The notes: generated by a model from the sequence alone, not told the origin. Counted from the first letter of the stretch, positions 1 to 10,008 are shown. The stretch is 64,000 nt of DNA from Verrucomicrobiota bacterium (GCA_022709905.1 JAKLHY010000004.1:62001-126000), one strand, 5' to 3'. Program-made: numbers and translations.

Positions 1-3000
1 GAAATGACCATCGCCGCGGCCGGCGAGCAACAGCCCAACGCCCCCGTTCAGGCGTCCAGTTTCGCGGTGAGGACTGTGGCTGTTGTGAGCGAGGATGAGA
101 TCCAGATGTCCATCGGCGTCAAGGTCGGCCAAGGCGATGCCATGGACGGGAGCAACCTGGGCCAGTCCGGGTAATGCCCGAAAGGCGAACTTGCCCTGTC
201 CATCATTGATCAGAACGCCGGACTCGGCGGTGTTCACCTCCAATTTGGGCGTGGATTCCAATAGGTCTGTCCCGAGGATGTCAGACAGCGTTGCCGAAGC
301 GTAAAGGTGGTGGGTGGGAAATTTTTCGTTGAGACCCGGGACAATTTTCTCGAGGGCGCTTTTGCCTCGCAGGGGCATCAAGCCTGACGAGGTTTTGATA
401 ACCTCAATTGTCTGAAGGCGGCCATCGCCAGCGAAATCGCCATAGTAAAGCTGGAGCGGTTCACTGGGTGCTGGCCGATATCGGCTGTTCAATCCCAGGT
501 TGCCCACGGCAAAATCGATGTCGCCATCGTGATCGACATCACCCGGGGCAATGCTGTTCCACCAGCCCAGGCAGGAAGCCAAGCCGGCGTCTTGGGTGCG
601 TTCGACGAGAAAGCCGTTTAGATTCTGAAAAAACCGAATCGGCCCCCACTCGGTCGCCACCAGCAAGTCCGGCCAGCCGTCAGCATTCGTGTCGGACCAG
701 ACCGCCGCTGTCACCATGCCTGCCTTGAGGAGTCCGGGCGCCCGGCTTTCGGTAATGTCAGTGAACTTGCCGCCATCATTGTTGAAGAGGCGGCTGGGAG
801 GGGCCTGAGGATAATGGCCCGGGATTACGCGTCCGCCCACGAAAAGATCCAGATCGCCATCGCGGTCGGCATCCGCCGCAACGGCTGTGCTTCCGCTTTC
901 TCGCAAGTCAGGAACGGCATCGACCGGAGCGGGCAGGAAGCGTTCATTTCTGTCGTTGAGGTAAAGACGGTCGCGCAGAACCTCCTGATTGGTTTGGACC
1001 TCGACGCCACCGGTGACCACGAACAAATCCTGGAATCCATCTCCATTGGCATCCAGGAAGAGAGAGGCCATTTCATCGGCTGAAGCGCTGAAGGCAGGCT
1101 GGGGGGACTGCTGGAACTTCCCGGATCTATTGCCAAGATAGAGGGATCCCGGATGACCGGACGATCCGCTGAGATAAAAATCGCAGCACCCATCGGCGTT
1201 GACATCGCCGAAAGCCAGGCCGGGGCCGAGTTCAGAGAGCTTCCAAGGGAGCAAGGGCTGATGGGCAAAATCGTCGTAGATCTCCTCTTCGTGACGGATG
1301 TCTGAAGGGCTATGAGCCGGGGCAAGCCACGTCCGGGTTATGGGTGGAGGCTTGGCTTCCACGGAGCGCGGTGTTCCCTCGGAGACAATAAAAAGGCGAT
1401 CGGCCGGCAGATCGCGGAAGATGTCCTGATGCTGGTCCGGCCAAATCACGACGAGCTCATCGATGCGTGAATCTTGTCCCAATCCGAAATGCGCGACCGG
1501 TTCCGTCGCAGACATGAAACCGTGGGCCAGGGTGACATAGCGCATTTGTTGGCCCGAGGCGGTCATCAGCCGGATCGTGGCCCCGATGCCGAACCGATTC
1601 AGGCTTCGACCGACCAGCCGGATTTTCACCTGGTGATGAAGAGAGGCGTGATTGCGGTGCAGGCGAGCGGGGGCTTCGAAATTGTTGACGACAAGATCCA
1701 GGTCGCCGTCGTTATCCAGATCGGCCAGAGCGGCCCCAAAGCTGGGCCCCTTCTGGTCGAGGCCCCAATCTTGTCCGACGCTTTGGAACCGGCAATCCCC
1801 GAGGTTCTGGAACGCCAGGTTTTGATCGGCGCGCACGGCCTGGCTCCGCCAAAAGGGCGTAAACTGGGCCGGGGGGAGCGCCTGGGCCCTCAGGGCGAGA
1901 TCGATATCCATCCAGTCGCGCGTCATGCCGTTGGGCACGAACACGTCGATCCGGCCATCATTATCGAGGTCTCCGGCGACAATCGACCAGGTCCAGTCGG
2001 TGTCGGCCATGCCTGTCAGAAAGGCCATTTCTAGGAAACGTTCCCGGCCTGTGTTCATGAAAACGGCGTTGCGCATGTATTGCCGCGGTTCGGCCAGTTC
2101 CAGAAACCAGCCGCTTTTCTCGACATCGATCATGTCGATCATGCGTTTGTAACGAGTGGTGCCTGACATATCGGAGGCAATCAGGTCCATCAGCCCGTCG
2201 TTGTTCAGATCGGCGGCATCCGCGCCCATGGAGGTCCAGGGGGTGCGGGGCAAGTTCAGGCGGGTGACGTCGCTGAACTTGCCGTTTCCGTTGTTTCGAT
2301 AGAGATGATCCGGACCGAAGTAGTCATTGGCCACATAGAGATCCGGCCAGCCGTCCGTGTTATAGTCCCACCAGAGCACGGCATTCCCAAAATCGCAACC
2401 GGCAATGCCGGCGGATGGACTGACATCCTCGAAGGTGCCATCGCCACGATTGTGATACAGATGATCCAATTGACCGGCCTCCGCCAGGGCGGCCCGTTCC
2501 CCGGGCAGATAGAACAATTGCCAGTATTCCTGAAGGTCCTGGGGGACCACTGGACGGTTGTTCACAAAGTTCGCCCGGAAACGCTGGGAGGGTTTCGGGA
2601 TCAATCCCGCCGTCAACAGGTAGCCATCGAGATGGCCGTCCCGATCATAGTCCCCAAAAGCCATCATGATGCTGGCGCCATTGAAATCGAGGCCGAAGGC
2701 CTTGGCCTGCTCGGCAAAGGTGCCGTTCCCCTGGTTGATGTAGAGGCGATTGGGTCCATCGTAACAGCAGACATAAAGGTCCAGGCGGCCATCTGCATTG
2801 ATATCGGCAAAGGTTACGCCCGTGCTCCACGCGCCGTCGTCGCGGACGCCGGCCTGTTCGGTCACATTGGTAAACCGGCAGTCCCCCAGGTTGCGGTAGA
2901 GCCGATGCCCTCCCAATGGCCGGGTTAGACAGAGATCCGCCAAACCATCTCCGTCGTAATCGCCCACTCCCACCCCGCCACCGACCGCCGAGGAGTTGAG

Positions 3001-3276
3001 CAATCGCTCGTATCGCGGCGATTCATTCCAGTGATAAACAAAATCGAGACCCGTTCGGTGGCGAGGCAGGGATTCGAATTGGCGGACGGTTTCGGTGGGG
3101 GGAGCGGTAAAGAAGGATTGGGATTCGATTGTGCCGGAGGGGATATGGGTTTCCGGGGCCTGATCGGCTCCGCAGGCGATCCCAGGCGGAACCAGAACGA
3201 CAATCCACATAGAGAGGAGCCCATCTCGCGAGTGGCTTTGGCAAAAGCGCATCATGTCGAAAACAGACGGAACCAT
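1..3276 (-). CDS. FG-GAP/VCBS repeat protein with ASPIC/UnbV domain (3' end cut by window)
   Basis: A reading frame of 1092 codons stays open to the window edge, so the C-terminus is missing. It starts with a short hydrophobic stretch (MWIVVLVPPGIACGA), consistent with export. It then shows many FG-GAP blades with Asp-rich loops such as GDYDGDGLADLCL, DINADGRLDLYV and DVDHDGDIDFAVGN, which in this family bind calcium in an integrin-like beta-propeller. An ASPIC/UnbV segment lies near residues 540-612 (HHQVKIRLVGRS, then GLG and VVIWPD), and a second set of FG-GAP blades follows. This is the CRTAC1-like architecture common in Verrucomicrobiota and Planctomycetes. Function is unknown; surface binding or adhesion is an inference. 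The start is uncertain: ATGs at 3276, 3255, 3252 and before the hydrophobic stretch are all in frame, and none has a strong ribosome site. Confidence 0.85.
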   Translation of the reverse strand, partial: MVPSVFDMMRFCQSHSRDGLLSMWIVVLVPPGIACGADQAPETHIPSGTIESQSFFTAPPTETVRQFESLPRHRTGLDFVYHWNESPRYERLLNSSAVGGGVGVGDYDGDGLADLCLTRPLGGHRLYRNLGDCRFTNVTEQAGVRDDGAWSTGVTFADINADGRLDLYVCCYDGPNRLYINQGNGTFAEQAKAFGLDFNGASIMMAFGDYDRDGHLDGYLLTAGLIPKPSQRFRANFVNNRPVVPQDLQEYWQLFYLPGERAALAEAGQLDHLYHNRGDGTFEDVSPSAGIAGCDFGNAVLWWDYNTDGWPDLYVANDYFGPDHLYRNNGNGKFSDVTRLNLPRTPWTSMGADAADLNNDGLMDLIASDMSGTTRYKRMIDMIDVEKSGWFLELAEPRQYMRNAVFMNTGRERFLEMAFLTGMADTDWTWSIVAGDLDNDGRIDVFVPNGMTRDWMDIDLALRAQALPPAQFTPFWRSQAVRADQNLAFQNLGDCRFQSVGQDWGLDQKGPSFGAALADLDNDGDLDLVVNNFEAPARLHRNHASLHHQVKIRLVGRSLNRFGIGATIRLMTASGQQMRYVTLAHGFMSATEPVAHFGLGQDSRIDELVVIWPDQHQDIFRDLPADRLFIVSEGTPRSVEAKPPPITRTWLAPAHSPSDIRHEEEIYDDFAHQPLLPWKLSELGPGLAFGDVNADGCCDFYLSGSSGHPGSLYLGNRSGKFQQSPQPAFSASADEMASLFLDANGDGFQDLFVVTGGVEVQTNQEVLRDRLYLNDRNERFLPAPVDAVPDLRESGSTAVAADADRDGDLDLFVGGRVIPGHYPQAPPSRLFNNDGGKFTDITESRAPGLLKAGMVTAAVWSDTNADGWPDLLVATEWGPIRFFQNLNGFLVERTQDAGLASCLGWWNSIAPGDVDHDGDIDFAVGNLGLNSRYRPAPSEPLQLYYGDFAGDGRLQTIEVIKTSSGLMPLRGKSALEKIVPGLNEKFPTHHLYASATLSDILGTDLLESTPKLEVNTAESGVLINDGQGKFAFRALPGLAQVAPVHGIALADLDADGHLDLILAHNSHSPHRETGRLNGGVGLLLAGRGDGHF

Positions 3277-3509
3277 GGACTGTTCTGAACGGGGCGATGT
3301 ATCTCATAAGATGCGCGACGTGGCAACTGGAATGGGGGTGAATTTTGGTGAAAATAATTGGACGCGCCGCGACCCTCCAGAGTAAGCTAAGGAACGCAGC
3401 GCGTCGCCCCGCGCTCCATGTTAGAGGGTGTGGAATTTGCGCCGTGTTGTTTTCAAAGAAATAGCCCAACGCCTGAACAGATGAAGAAAAACCAGATGGA
3501 GGATAAATC

Positions 3510-6419
3510 ATGAGACCTCGTGGATACATTCTAAGTCGATTTGCGCGCCTTTCCGGCACCGCTGTCATTGCGGCGCTCCTGGGATTGTTCGCATGCCAAT
3601 CTCAGGCGGAATTAAAGCATCGCTATAGTTTCGATAACGAAGCCACCGATTCGATCGGAAACGCGAATGGCACGGTCCAAGGCAGCGTCTTCGTTGCGGA
3701 TGGGGTGGCCTATTTCCCGGGAGTCGTCAACACGGATTACATTGAACTGCCTCCGGGATTGATCAGCAATTATACGACCGTCAGCTTTGAGTTTTGGGCC
3801 AATGTCTACGACAACGGAACCTGGACAGAGCTCTTCGCGTTCGGGAATCAGACAGCCGGCGGGGAAGGCGCCAACATGGTCATGTTCTGTCCGCACTCGG
3901 GCTCGAGTCCCGCCGATTTTCGCATGAGCTATGCGCAAGCGGCGCCGGGTTACAATGACGAGCGCGTTGTCAACGGGGTAGGGATCCTTGATAACGCCGG
4001 TCTGGTCAGCGTGGCCTGCGTTTATGATCCCCCCAACAACTCGATGTCGCTTTACACGAACGGGACACTCGTGGGCACCCTGTCGCCTGTGACGACCGGC
4101 GCCAAGGTCTTCTCGCTGACGAACGTGATCAACACGCGTTCCTGGCTTGGCCGCTCCCTGTATAATGGCGATGCGCCGTACAACGGGACCATCGAGGAGT
4201 TTCGCATCTACGACAAACCTCTGACGCCGCTTCAGGTTTACGTGAACAACATGGCGGGGCCCAATACGATCGTCGACAACATTGCCATCAATTCCCTGAG
4301 CTGGAACGTTAAACCCAGTATGGTGGTGGGATCCCGTCAAAGCACCACCGTCACCTTCAACACGGCCAATTACGGAAGCGTCACCCTGCCCAATGCGACC
4401 GAGCCGTCGTATGCCTCGGGGGATCCATCGATCGTCACGGTCACGGCCCAGGGGCAGATCTTCGCGATGGCGGTGGGTTCCGCCACCGTCTCGGCCACCT
4501 TCAATGGAACCACCAACAGCGTGGAGGTTGTGGTTTCGGCGCCGCAGTTGATGCATCGCTATACGTTCAACGAGAACGCCAATGATTCGGTCGGCAATGC
4601 GCATGGCACGCTGCTTGGAGGCGCCACGGTGAGTGGCGGCTCCCTGAATCTGGCCGGCGGCACGAGTTCCTCCGATCCCGCTGCGCCCCATCTGAATCTC
4701 CCCAACGATCTGTTGACCAACGTAACCGCGGTCACCATCGAAGCCTGGGTGACCGACAATGGCAGCGCCAACTGGGCCCGGGTCTGGGATCTGGGCAACA
4801 GCGCCGGCGGCGAGGACGTCAGCGACACCGGCAGCCGGTATCTCTTTCTGGCCTTGCCCAATGATGGCAACAACGTTCAAGGCAACATTCACATCAACGA
4901 CCGCGGAGGCGATGCGTCCGTGACTTCGCCCTCGGGCACGCGTCCGGCCGTGGGACAGGAGGCTCATGTTGTCTGGTCCAGTGACATCGCCAACCGCACC
5001 AGCTGGCTGTATGTCAACGGCGCGCTTGTGGCGGTGAACAACAATACGACTGTTTCCCCGGCAGACATTGGAAGGAGCGTCAACAACTGGCTGGGACGTT
5101 CTCAGTATGGCTCCGATCCGGCTTTCATCGGATCCATCAATGAATTCCGCATCTACAACGGCGCCGTCTCCCCGTTGCAGGTCAGCATCGATGCCGCTTC
5201 CGGTCCCAACCAGATCATTACCGATCCGGGTCCGGTGCAAGCGCTCCGGTTGACGATGCCCACCAACGCGATCTACTACGGCGGCCCGGCCGTGGGTCTG
5301 ACCGTGTTCGCCGACTTTGCGAATATCAATAACGTGAATGTCACCACGGCCCCCGGAATCGCCTATCAATCGAGCGATCCCAAGGTGTTGACGGTGAGCG
5401 GCACGGGAATGATAACGGGGACCGGCTTGGGCACGGCAACCGTTACCGCCAACTACAACGGCAAAACGGGCACCGTGTCGGTGACCGTCAGCAGCCTGCC
5501 CGGTTATTACAAAGCCAGCCTCGCGCACCGATATAGCTTCAGCGAAAGCTCGGGCACCACGGTCAAGGATTCGGTCGGCACCGCGGACGGGACAATCAAG
5601 GGGCTTGGCGCCACCTTCGACGGCAAGGGCCAACTCAGCTTGCCCGGCGGCACCAGCTCTTCGGCCGATCCGACCGCCATCTCGGGTTATGTCGATCTGC
5701 CCAATAACACTATTAATGTCCTCACCGATCTGAGCATTGAGACGTGGATTACCTGGGAGGGATCGGGTTCCTGGCAGCGCATTTTCGACTTCGGCACCTC
5801 CGCCGGCGGCGAAGATATCTCGGACGGGAATGGTGGTTATCTGTTCCTGGCCCCGCAAGGCTCGGCGAACCTCACATTCTCCGTTCGCGATCCGGAACTC
5901 GGGAGTGAACCGGCCCCATTGATTGCCCCGGCGCCCTTGACCCCGGGCGTGGAAGTCTATCTCGCGGTTGCCTATGACCAAACCGCCAATGTCGCGCGGC
6001 TTTACAGCAATGCCGTCCTGGTGGCCAGTTCCACCGCTCCGGTGGCCATTCCGACCCTCAACGACGTCAACAACTGGCTCGGACGCTCGCAATGGGGCGA
6101 CCCCATGTTCCAGGGTAAATTCAATGAGTTCCGAATCTGGAACGGCGTCCTGATGCCGGACGAAGTCGCCACCCATTATGCGGCAGGCCCAGATGCCTTC
6201 GAAGTGGTTTCGGTCACACTGACGGCGACTCTGTCGGGTCAGAATCTGGTGATCTCGTGGCCGGCCTCAGCGGCTGGCTTTGCCCTCCAAAGCACGGCCC
6301 TGCTCGGTTCCGGAGCGAACTGGACCGCTGTCGCCACGCCTCCGACCACGGCCGATGGCGTGAACTCGGTGACGGTCCCGGTCACAGGCCAGGCCCAGTT
6401 CTTCCGCCTGATCAAGTAA
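3510..6419 (+). CDS. Secreted LamG / Big_2 repeat protein (paralogue 1)
   Basis: A 969-residue exported protein. A signal peptide ends near residue 33; a Cys at 29 follows LFA, a poor lipobox. Three concanavalin A-like LamG domains (about 35-250, 347-565 and 670-905), each starting HRYSF or HRYTF and containing a NxWLGRS motif, alternate with two Ig-like Big_2 domains (about 265-343 and 575-660). The last 55 residues form a small module (ISWPASAAGFALQST ... FFRLIK) shared with two other proteins in this window. The start follows a good ribosome site, GGAGG. LamG domains bind glycans or proteins, so a cell-surface or secreted adhesin or polysaccharide-binding role is likely but not shown. The gene ends just before a strong terminator. 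The third LamG domain resembles those of the next gene more than its own first two. Confidence 0.9.
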   Translation: MRPRGYILSRFARLSGTAVIAALLGLFACQSQAELKHRYSFDNEATDSIGNANGTVQGSVFVADGVAYFPGVVNTDYIELPPGLISNYTTVSFEFWANVYDNGTWTELFAFGNQTAGGEGANMVMFCPHSGSSPADFRMSYAQAAPGYNDERVVNGVGILDNAGLVSVACVYDPPNNSMSLYTNGTLVGTLSPVTTGAKVFSLTNVINTRSWLGRSLYNGDAPYNGTIEEFRIYDKPLTPLQVYVNNMAGPNTIVDNIAINSLSWNVKPSMVVGSRQSTTVTFNTANYGSVTLPNATEPSYASGDPSIVTVTAQGQIFAMAVGSATVSATFNGTTNSVEVVVSAPQLMHRYTFNENANDSVGNAHGTLLGGATVSGGSLNLAGGTSSSDPAAPHLNLPNDLLTNVTAVTIEAWVTDNGSANWARVWDLGNSAGGEDVSDTGSRYLFLALPNDGNNVQGNIHINDRGGDASVTSPSGTRPAVGQEAHVVWSSDIANRTSWLYVNGALVAVNNNTTVSPADIGRSVNNWLGRSQYGSDPAFIGSINEFRIYNGAVSPLQVSIDAASGPNQIITDPGPVQALRLTMPTNAIYYGGPAVGLTVFADFANINNVNVTTAPGIAYQSSDPKVLTVSGTGMITGTGLGTATVTANYNGKTGTVSVTVSSLPGYYKASLAHRYSFSESSGTTVKDSVGTADGTIKGLGATFDGKGQLSLPGGTSSSADPTAISGYVDLPNNTINVLTDLSIETWITWEGSGSWQRIFDFGTSAGGEDISDGNGGYLFLAPQGSANLTFSVRDPELGSEPAPLIAPAPLTPGVEVYLAVAYDQTANVARLYSNAVLVASSTAPVAIPTLNDVNNWLGRSQWGDPMFQGKFNEFRIWNGVLMPDEVATHYAAGPDAFEVVSVTLTATLSGQNLVISWPASAAGFALQSTALLGSGANWTAVATPPTTADGVNSVTVPVTGQAQFFRLIK

Positions 6420-6462
6420 TCGCGGCAACCAGGCCGCTTGTGTTTGCGGCCTCGAATCCACA

Positions 6463-6492
6463 AGACCCGGCGTGGCGCTGGGTCTTTTTTTT
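6463..6492 (+). terminator. Rho-independent terminator after LamG paralogue 1
   Basis: A ten-pair stem (AGACCCGGCG with CGCTGGGTCT, including one G-T pair) encloses a TGG loop and is followed at once by eight T. It lies 44 bases after the stop codon. Confidence 0.9.
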
Positions 6493-6793
6493 GGCCGTGC
6501 TGTTCCTGGCTCTCATGGGATCTCGCGGATCCGTTTCGGAAACGGGCCTGTTTCTATGAACACACAGCTAATTCGCAAAATGGTGATTCTTTGACGCAAA
6601 ATGGCGTTGTATTCAAATTGCCTGGCGGTAAACAATGCAGGAAATCATTCAAGCATCAGAGGCATAATCAGCTTTGGGATTGTCATCGTCGGGCTGTCAG
6701 ATTCGGTTTTAGGCTCGGTGTTTCCCGGAGAGAGCGGGTGTTGTCGCTGCTGCTTGATCTGATCGGTCCAACACTTCAGCCAACCAACATGTT
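6493..6793 (+). promoter_or_regulatory. Leader region of LamG paralogue 2 with a 10-bp direct repeat
   Basis: No convincing gene lies here. The ten-base word CGCAAAATGG occurs twice, at 6574 and 6595, i.e. 21 bases or two helical turns apart, which is typical spacing for a dimeric regulator on one DNA face. The second copy overlaps a TTGACG hexamer that could serve as a -35 element, but no matching -10 is clear. A small perfect hairpin (CCGTTT CGG AAACGG) lies at 6531-6545. Confidence 0.3.
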
Positions 6794-9724
6794 ATGATCG
6801 GAAAGCATTTTCAGCCATTCGCGACCTTGGCAATATTTGCGGCGCTTGCCATGGCTCAAACCGTTGAGGCTTCGCTGATCCATCGTTACAGTTTCAATGA
6901 AACCTCAGGCACCACGGTGAAGGATTCCGTGGGAACCGCCGATGGACAGATCAAAGGCAACGGGGCGTACTTTACGGGGGACGGCCAATTGGTCCTCCCG
7001 GGACTTACGGGTTCAGCGGACGCGGCCGATGTCATCTCGGGTTACGTCGACCTACCCAATCACATGATCAATGTTCTGACCAATGTCACTGTGGAATGCT
7101 GGGTGACCTGGCAGGGATCGGGATCGTGGGAGCGGATTTTCGACTTTGGCACCTCGGCGGGGGGCGAGGATGTCGTCAACGGCGACGGCACCTATCTTTT
7201 TCTGTCTCCGGCGGGAGCGTCCAATCTGCGCTTTGCCGTGCGCGAACTGGTTTCGGGCACGGAGCCCACGCAGATTACTGCCCCCACTCCTTTGGATGTT
7301 GGGGTGGAAACCTGCGTGACTGCGACCTACGACTATACGGGGAACATTTCCCGTCTTTACAGCAACGGGGTTCAGATCGTCACGGGCACAGCCACCGTGG
7401 ACCTGAAGACCATCAACGATGTCAACAACTGGCTGGGCCGCTCGCAATGGGCGGATCCCATGTTCCAGGGCCAATACAACGAGTTTCGGATTTACGACAC
7501 CGCCTTGAGCCCCTTGGAGGCAGCCGCGAGTTATGCGTCCGGAATCGCGACTCCAAGCACCGATGCGGCCGCGCTGGGCGCTCCCCAAGCCCTCATCTTT
7601 ACAGTTGTGAAAACCGCATTGCTCGAGGGGGACAAGCAGGATACGACGACCACGGCTGATTTTGCCAAGGCACAAAACGTGTCGCTGGCTGGCGCTCCAG
7701 GCGTAGCCTATAAGTCCGACAATCCATCCTCAGTTACGATTGACAGCCAGGGCCGCATCGATGCGGTCTCCGCCGGGACCGCCAATGTCAGCGTCAGTTA
7801 CCTGGGGCTGAGCCAATCGGTGGCCATCACCGTCAGCCGGCGCGTTGAAGGCGTGGCGACAGCGGGGACGCTCTATGTCGACCTTCGGGCGGCGGATGCC
7901 AGCGCGAATGCCGCCACTTGGAATAACCGGGCTAATCAGGATGACTTCTATGCGGAAGGCGCGCCGACCTATGTGGCGAATGTGGAGAACAGCGGTGTGC
8001 CGGGCGTGCGCTTTGCGGGCGCCGACGCCTACTTCGGTCCCGTGACCACGGTCGATTTGCATGGCGGCAGTGATCGCACGATTGAGGTGTGGGCGTTCAA
8101 TCCGGCCATCGCCAGCGAGGAAACCCTGGTGGCGTGGGCACGCCGGGGAGGACCCGATCGCAGCAACATGTCGTTCAATTATGGTGTCAACGGCTCGTAT
8201 GGGGCGGTGGGGCATTGGGGCGAGGACGTTGGCTGGAATGGCGCGCCTCCGGCCGGCATTTGGCATTACCTGGTTTACACATATGATGGTTCCGTCGCGC
8301 GTGTCTACGCCAATGGCCTGTTGAAGAACACGCGGGCTTACCCATCCCCGCTGGATACCTATGCGGATTACCCGATTCGACTCGGAGCGCAGACCCTCGA
8401 TGACGGCAGCGGATCTACCTTTGGGCAAGCACTGACCGGGTATTTGGGTTTCGTGCGTGTGCACGGGGGCGTGTTGAGCGACAATGACATCAAGAACAAC
8501 TTCCTGTATGGCATGGACCTGACCGCACCCGGTTCGGTGCAGGGCATCGCGTTCAGCCTCGATATCGACACGATTATCGGCGTTGGAGGCCGGGCGCAAG
8601 GCACGGTGCTTGCCACTTACGCCAACCGGAGTTATTTCTATGTGAACGGCTATACCACCTTCGAGTCCAGCGACACGAACATCGCCACTGTGGATGCCAC
8701 AGGCCTGGTGACTTCCAAGGCCCTCGGTTCCGTGGACATCACCGCCACCTACCAGGGCAAAAAAGCCACGCAGACGCTGAAAGTATTATCCACGCCTCCG
8801 GCCCAGTTGGTCCATCGTTACAGCTTCGGTGAAGCCGTGGGATCGACGAGCGTGAAAGATTCGGTGGGAACCGCCCATGGAACCGTGAAGGGAAATGGAG
8901 CCGCCTTCGACGGCGCGGGGCAACTCTCCCTGCCGGGCGGCGCCAGCGCCGATCCTCCCGAGACGGTCGGCGGTTATGTCGACCTGCCCAATGGAATTAT
9001 CAGCGTGTTGACCAATGCCAGCTTTGAGGCCTGGGTGACCTGGGACGGTCCAACCAGCAGTGCCTGGCAACGAATCTTTGACTTCGGCACTTCGGATGGC
9101 GGAGAAGATGTCGTCAACGGAAACGGGGGATACCTGTTCTTGTCTCCGGCAGGCGCCGCGAACCTTCGGTTTGCGGTGCGAGATCCCGCCACCGGCACAG
9201 AACCTGTGATTGATACCGCGTCCCAACCGCTGCCTGTGGGCGTCGAGGTTTACGTGGCGGTTAGCTACGATTACGGATCCAACTCATCCAAGCTCTACAG
9301 CAACGCTGTCCAGGTGGCCTCAGGGCCCGCCTCCGTTGCCTTGAAAACGATTAATGACGTCAACAACTGGCTCGGCCGATCGCAGTGGGGGGATGCCATG
9401 TATGCCGGCAAGTACAACGAGTTCCGCATTTGGGACGGCCCGCTGACGGCCGAGGAGATCGCCGCATCCCACGCCGCGGGTCCGGATAAGTTGCCAGAGG
9501 CCCCGGTGGAACCTCCCGCGATGACAATTGCGTTATCGGGCGCCAATGTCATCATCGGCTGGCCCCAAAACGCCACGGGATTTGTGCTGGAATCCACGCT
9601 CAGTCTCGGCACGGGAGCGGCATGGAGCCCCATCGACACCAGCGGTGCTGTCATCCAAGGTGACCAAAAACAGATCACTCAGCCCGTCGCAGAAACCAGC
9701 AAATACTACCGGATGCGGAAGTAG
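6794..9724 (+). CDS. Secreted LamG / Big_2 repeat protein (paralogue 2)
   Basis: A 976-residue exported protein with a signal peptide ending near residue 26 (AQTVEA). The layout is LamG (about 28-250), Big_2 (265-345), a different LamG-like domain (355-575), Big_2 (585-665), LamG (675-905), and a C-terminal module ending KYYRMRK. The first and last LamG domains share long identical stretches with the third LamG of the upstream paralogue (VKDSVGTA, FDFGTSAGGED, NDVNNWLGRSQW). The central domain, with a VDLRAADASANAATW opening, is of another subtype. This suggests domain duplication and swapping between tandem genes. Likely role: secreted glycan or surface binding. The ATG overlaps the end of a meaningless upstream frame and has no strong ribosome site. 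Confidence 0.9.
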   Translation: MIGKHFQPFATLAIFAALAMAQTVEASLIHRYSFNETSGTTVKDSVGTADGQIKGNGAYFTGDGQLVLPGLTGSADAADVISGYVDLPNHMINVLTNVTVECWVTWQGSGSWERIFDFGTSAGGEDVVNGDGTYLFLSPAGASNLRFAVRELVSGTEPTQITAPTPLDVGVETCVTATYDYTGNISRLYSNGVQIVTGTATVDLKTINDVNNWLGRSQWADPMFQGQYNEFRIYDTALSPLEAAASYASGIATPSTDAAALGAPQALIFTVVKTALLEGDKQDTTTTADFAKAQNVSLAGAPGVAYKSDNPSSVTIDSQGRIDAVSAGTANVSVSYLGLSQSVAITVSRRVEGVATAGTLYVDLRAADASANAATWNNRANQDDFYAEGAPTYVANVENSGVPGVRFAGADAYFGPVTTVDLHGGSDRTIEVWAFNPAIASEETLVAWARRGGPDRSNMSFNYGVNGSYGAVGHWGEDVGWNGAPPAGIWHYLVYTYDGSVARVYANGLLKNTRAYPSPLDTYADYPIRLGAQTLDDGSGSTFGQALTGYLGFVRVHGGVLSDNDIKNNFLYGMDLTAPGSVQGIAFSLDIDTIIGVGGRAQGTVLATYANRSYFYVNGYTTFESSDTNIATVDATGLVTSKALGSVDITATYQGKKATQTLKVLSTPPAQLVHRYSFGEAVGSTSVKDSVGTAHGTVKGNGAAFDGAGQLSLPGGASADPPETVGGYVDLPNGIISVLTNASFEAWVTWDGPTSSAWQRIFDFGTSDGGEDVVNGNGGYLFLSPAGAANLRFAVRDPATGTEPVIDTASQPLPVGVEVYVAVSYDYGSNSSKLYSNAVQVASGPASVALKTINDVNNWLGRSQWGDAMYAGKYNEFRIWDGPLTAEEIAASHAAGPDKLPEAPVEPPAMTIALSGANVIIGWPQNATGFVLESTLSLGTGAAWSPIDTSGAVIQGDQKQITQPVAETSKYYRMRK

Positions 9725-9772
9725 CAGCGCCATATTCCGTCGGATGATTGTCCGGCGGAAGTGGATGAGCCA

Positions 9773-9808
9773 AGGGCCGGACACGAGTCTCCGGCCCTCT
9801 TTTTTTTT
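9773..9808 (+). terminator. Rho-independent terminator after LamG paralogue 2
   Basis: A perfect nine-pair stem (AGGGCCGGA / TCCGGCCCT) with an eight-base loop is followed by a C and a run of nine to ten T. Confidence 0.92.
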
Positions 9809-9832
9809 GGAAAGGGATCCCACAGATAAAAC

Positions 9833-9864
9833 CGGAGGGATCCCGTTGGCGGAAACGGCCTCCG
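9833..9864. repeat. Hairpin: CGGAGG/CCTCCG with inner CCGTT/AACGG
   Basis: The outer six-pair stem and inner five-pair stem are separated by a four-base bulge on one side. It is adjacent to the terminator on one side and to a 42-base palindrome on the other. Confidence 0.5.
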
Positions 9865-9905
9865 ACAACTGGTGCGGCGGAATATATCCCGCAGCGCCAG
9901 TTGTC
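9864..9905. repeat. 42-base near-perfect palindrome between convergent genes
   Basis: The sequence starts GACAACTGG and ends CCAGTTGTC. Only three of the 21 pairs are not Watson-Crick, and one of those is a G-T pair. It lies between the 3' ends of two convergent genes. It could be a bidirectional terminator, a transcript-stabilising hairpin or a REP-like dispersed element. Confidence 0.7.
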
Positions 9906-10008
9906 ACAGGATCTTAAGACATTCCATCGAATTTAAAAATCCTTCCAAAGTCGAATATCAAATGGATGGATTCAAATCATGGGTCTCCATAGGGACGATG
10001 CATTTGGG

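Noticed and set aside
3023..3568. 181-codon minus-strand frame over the divergent promoter region
   Set aside because: It overlaps the starts of two better supported genes and has no protein-like composition.
3612..6176. 854-codon open frame on the minus strand inside the LamG gene
   Set aside because: It is fully antisense to a protein with clear domains, and its translation is low-complexity His/Arg/Gly-rich sequence, as expected from GC-rich codon bias. Similar long antisense frames lie inside tex, the cobA-hemD fusion, the LamG gene 2 and GH116.
6438..6797. 119-codon frame between the two LamG genes
   Set aside because: It starts upstream of and runs through a strong terminator, has no ribosome site, and its translation resembles no protein.
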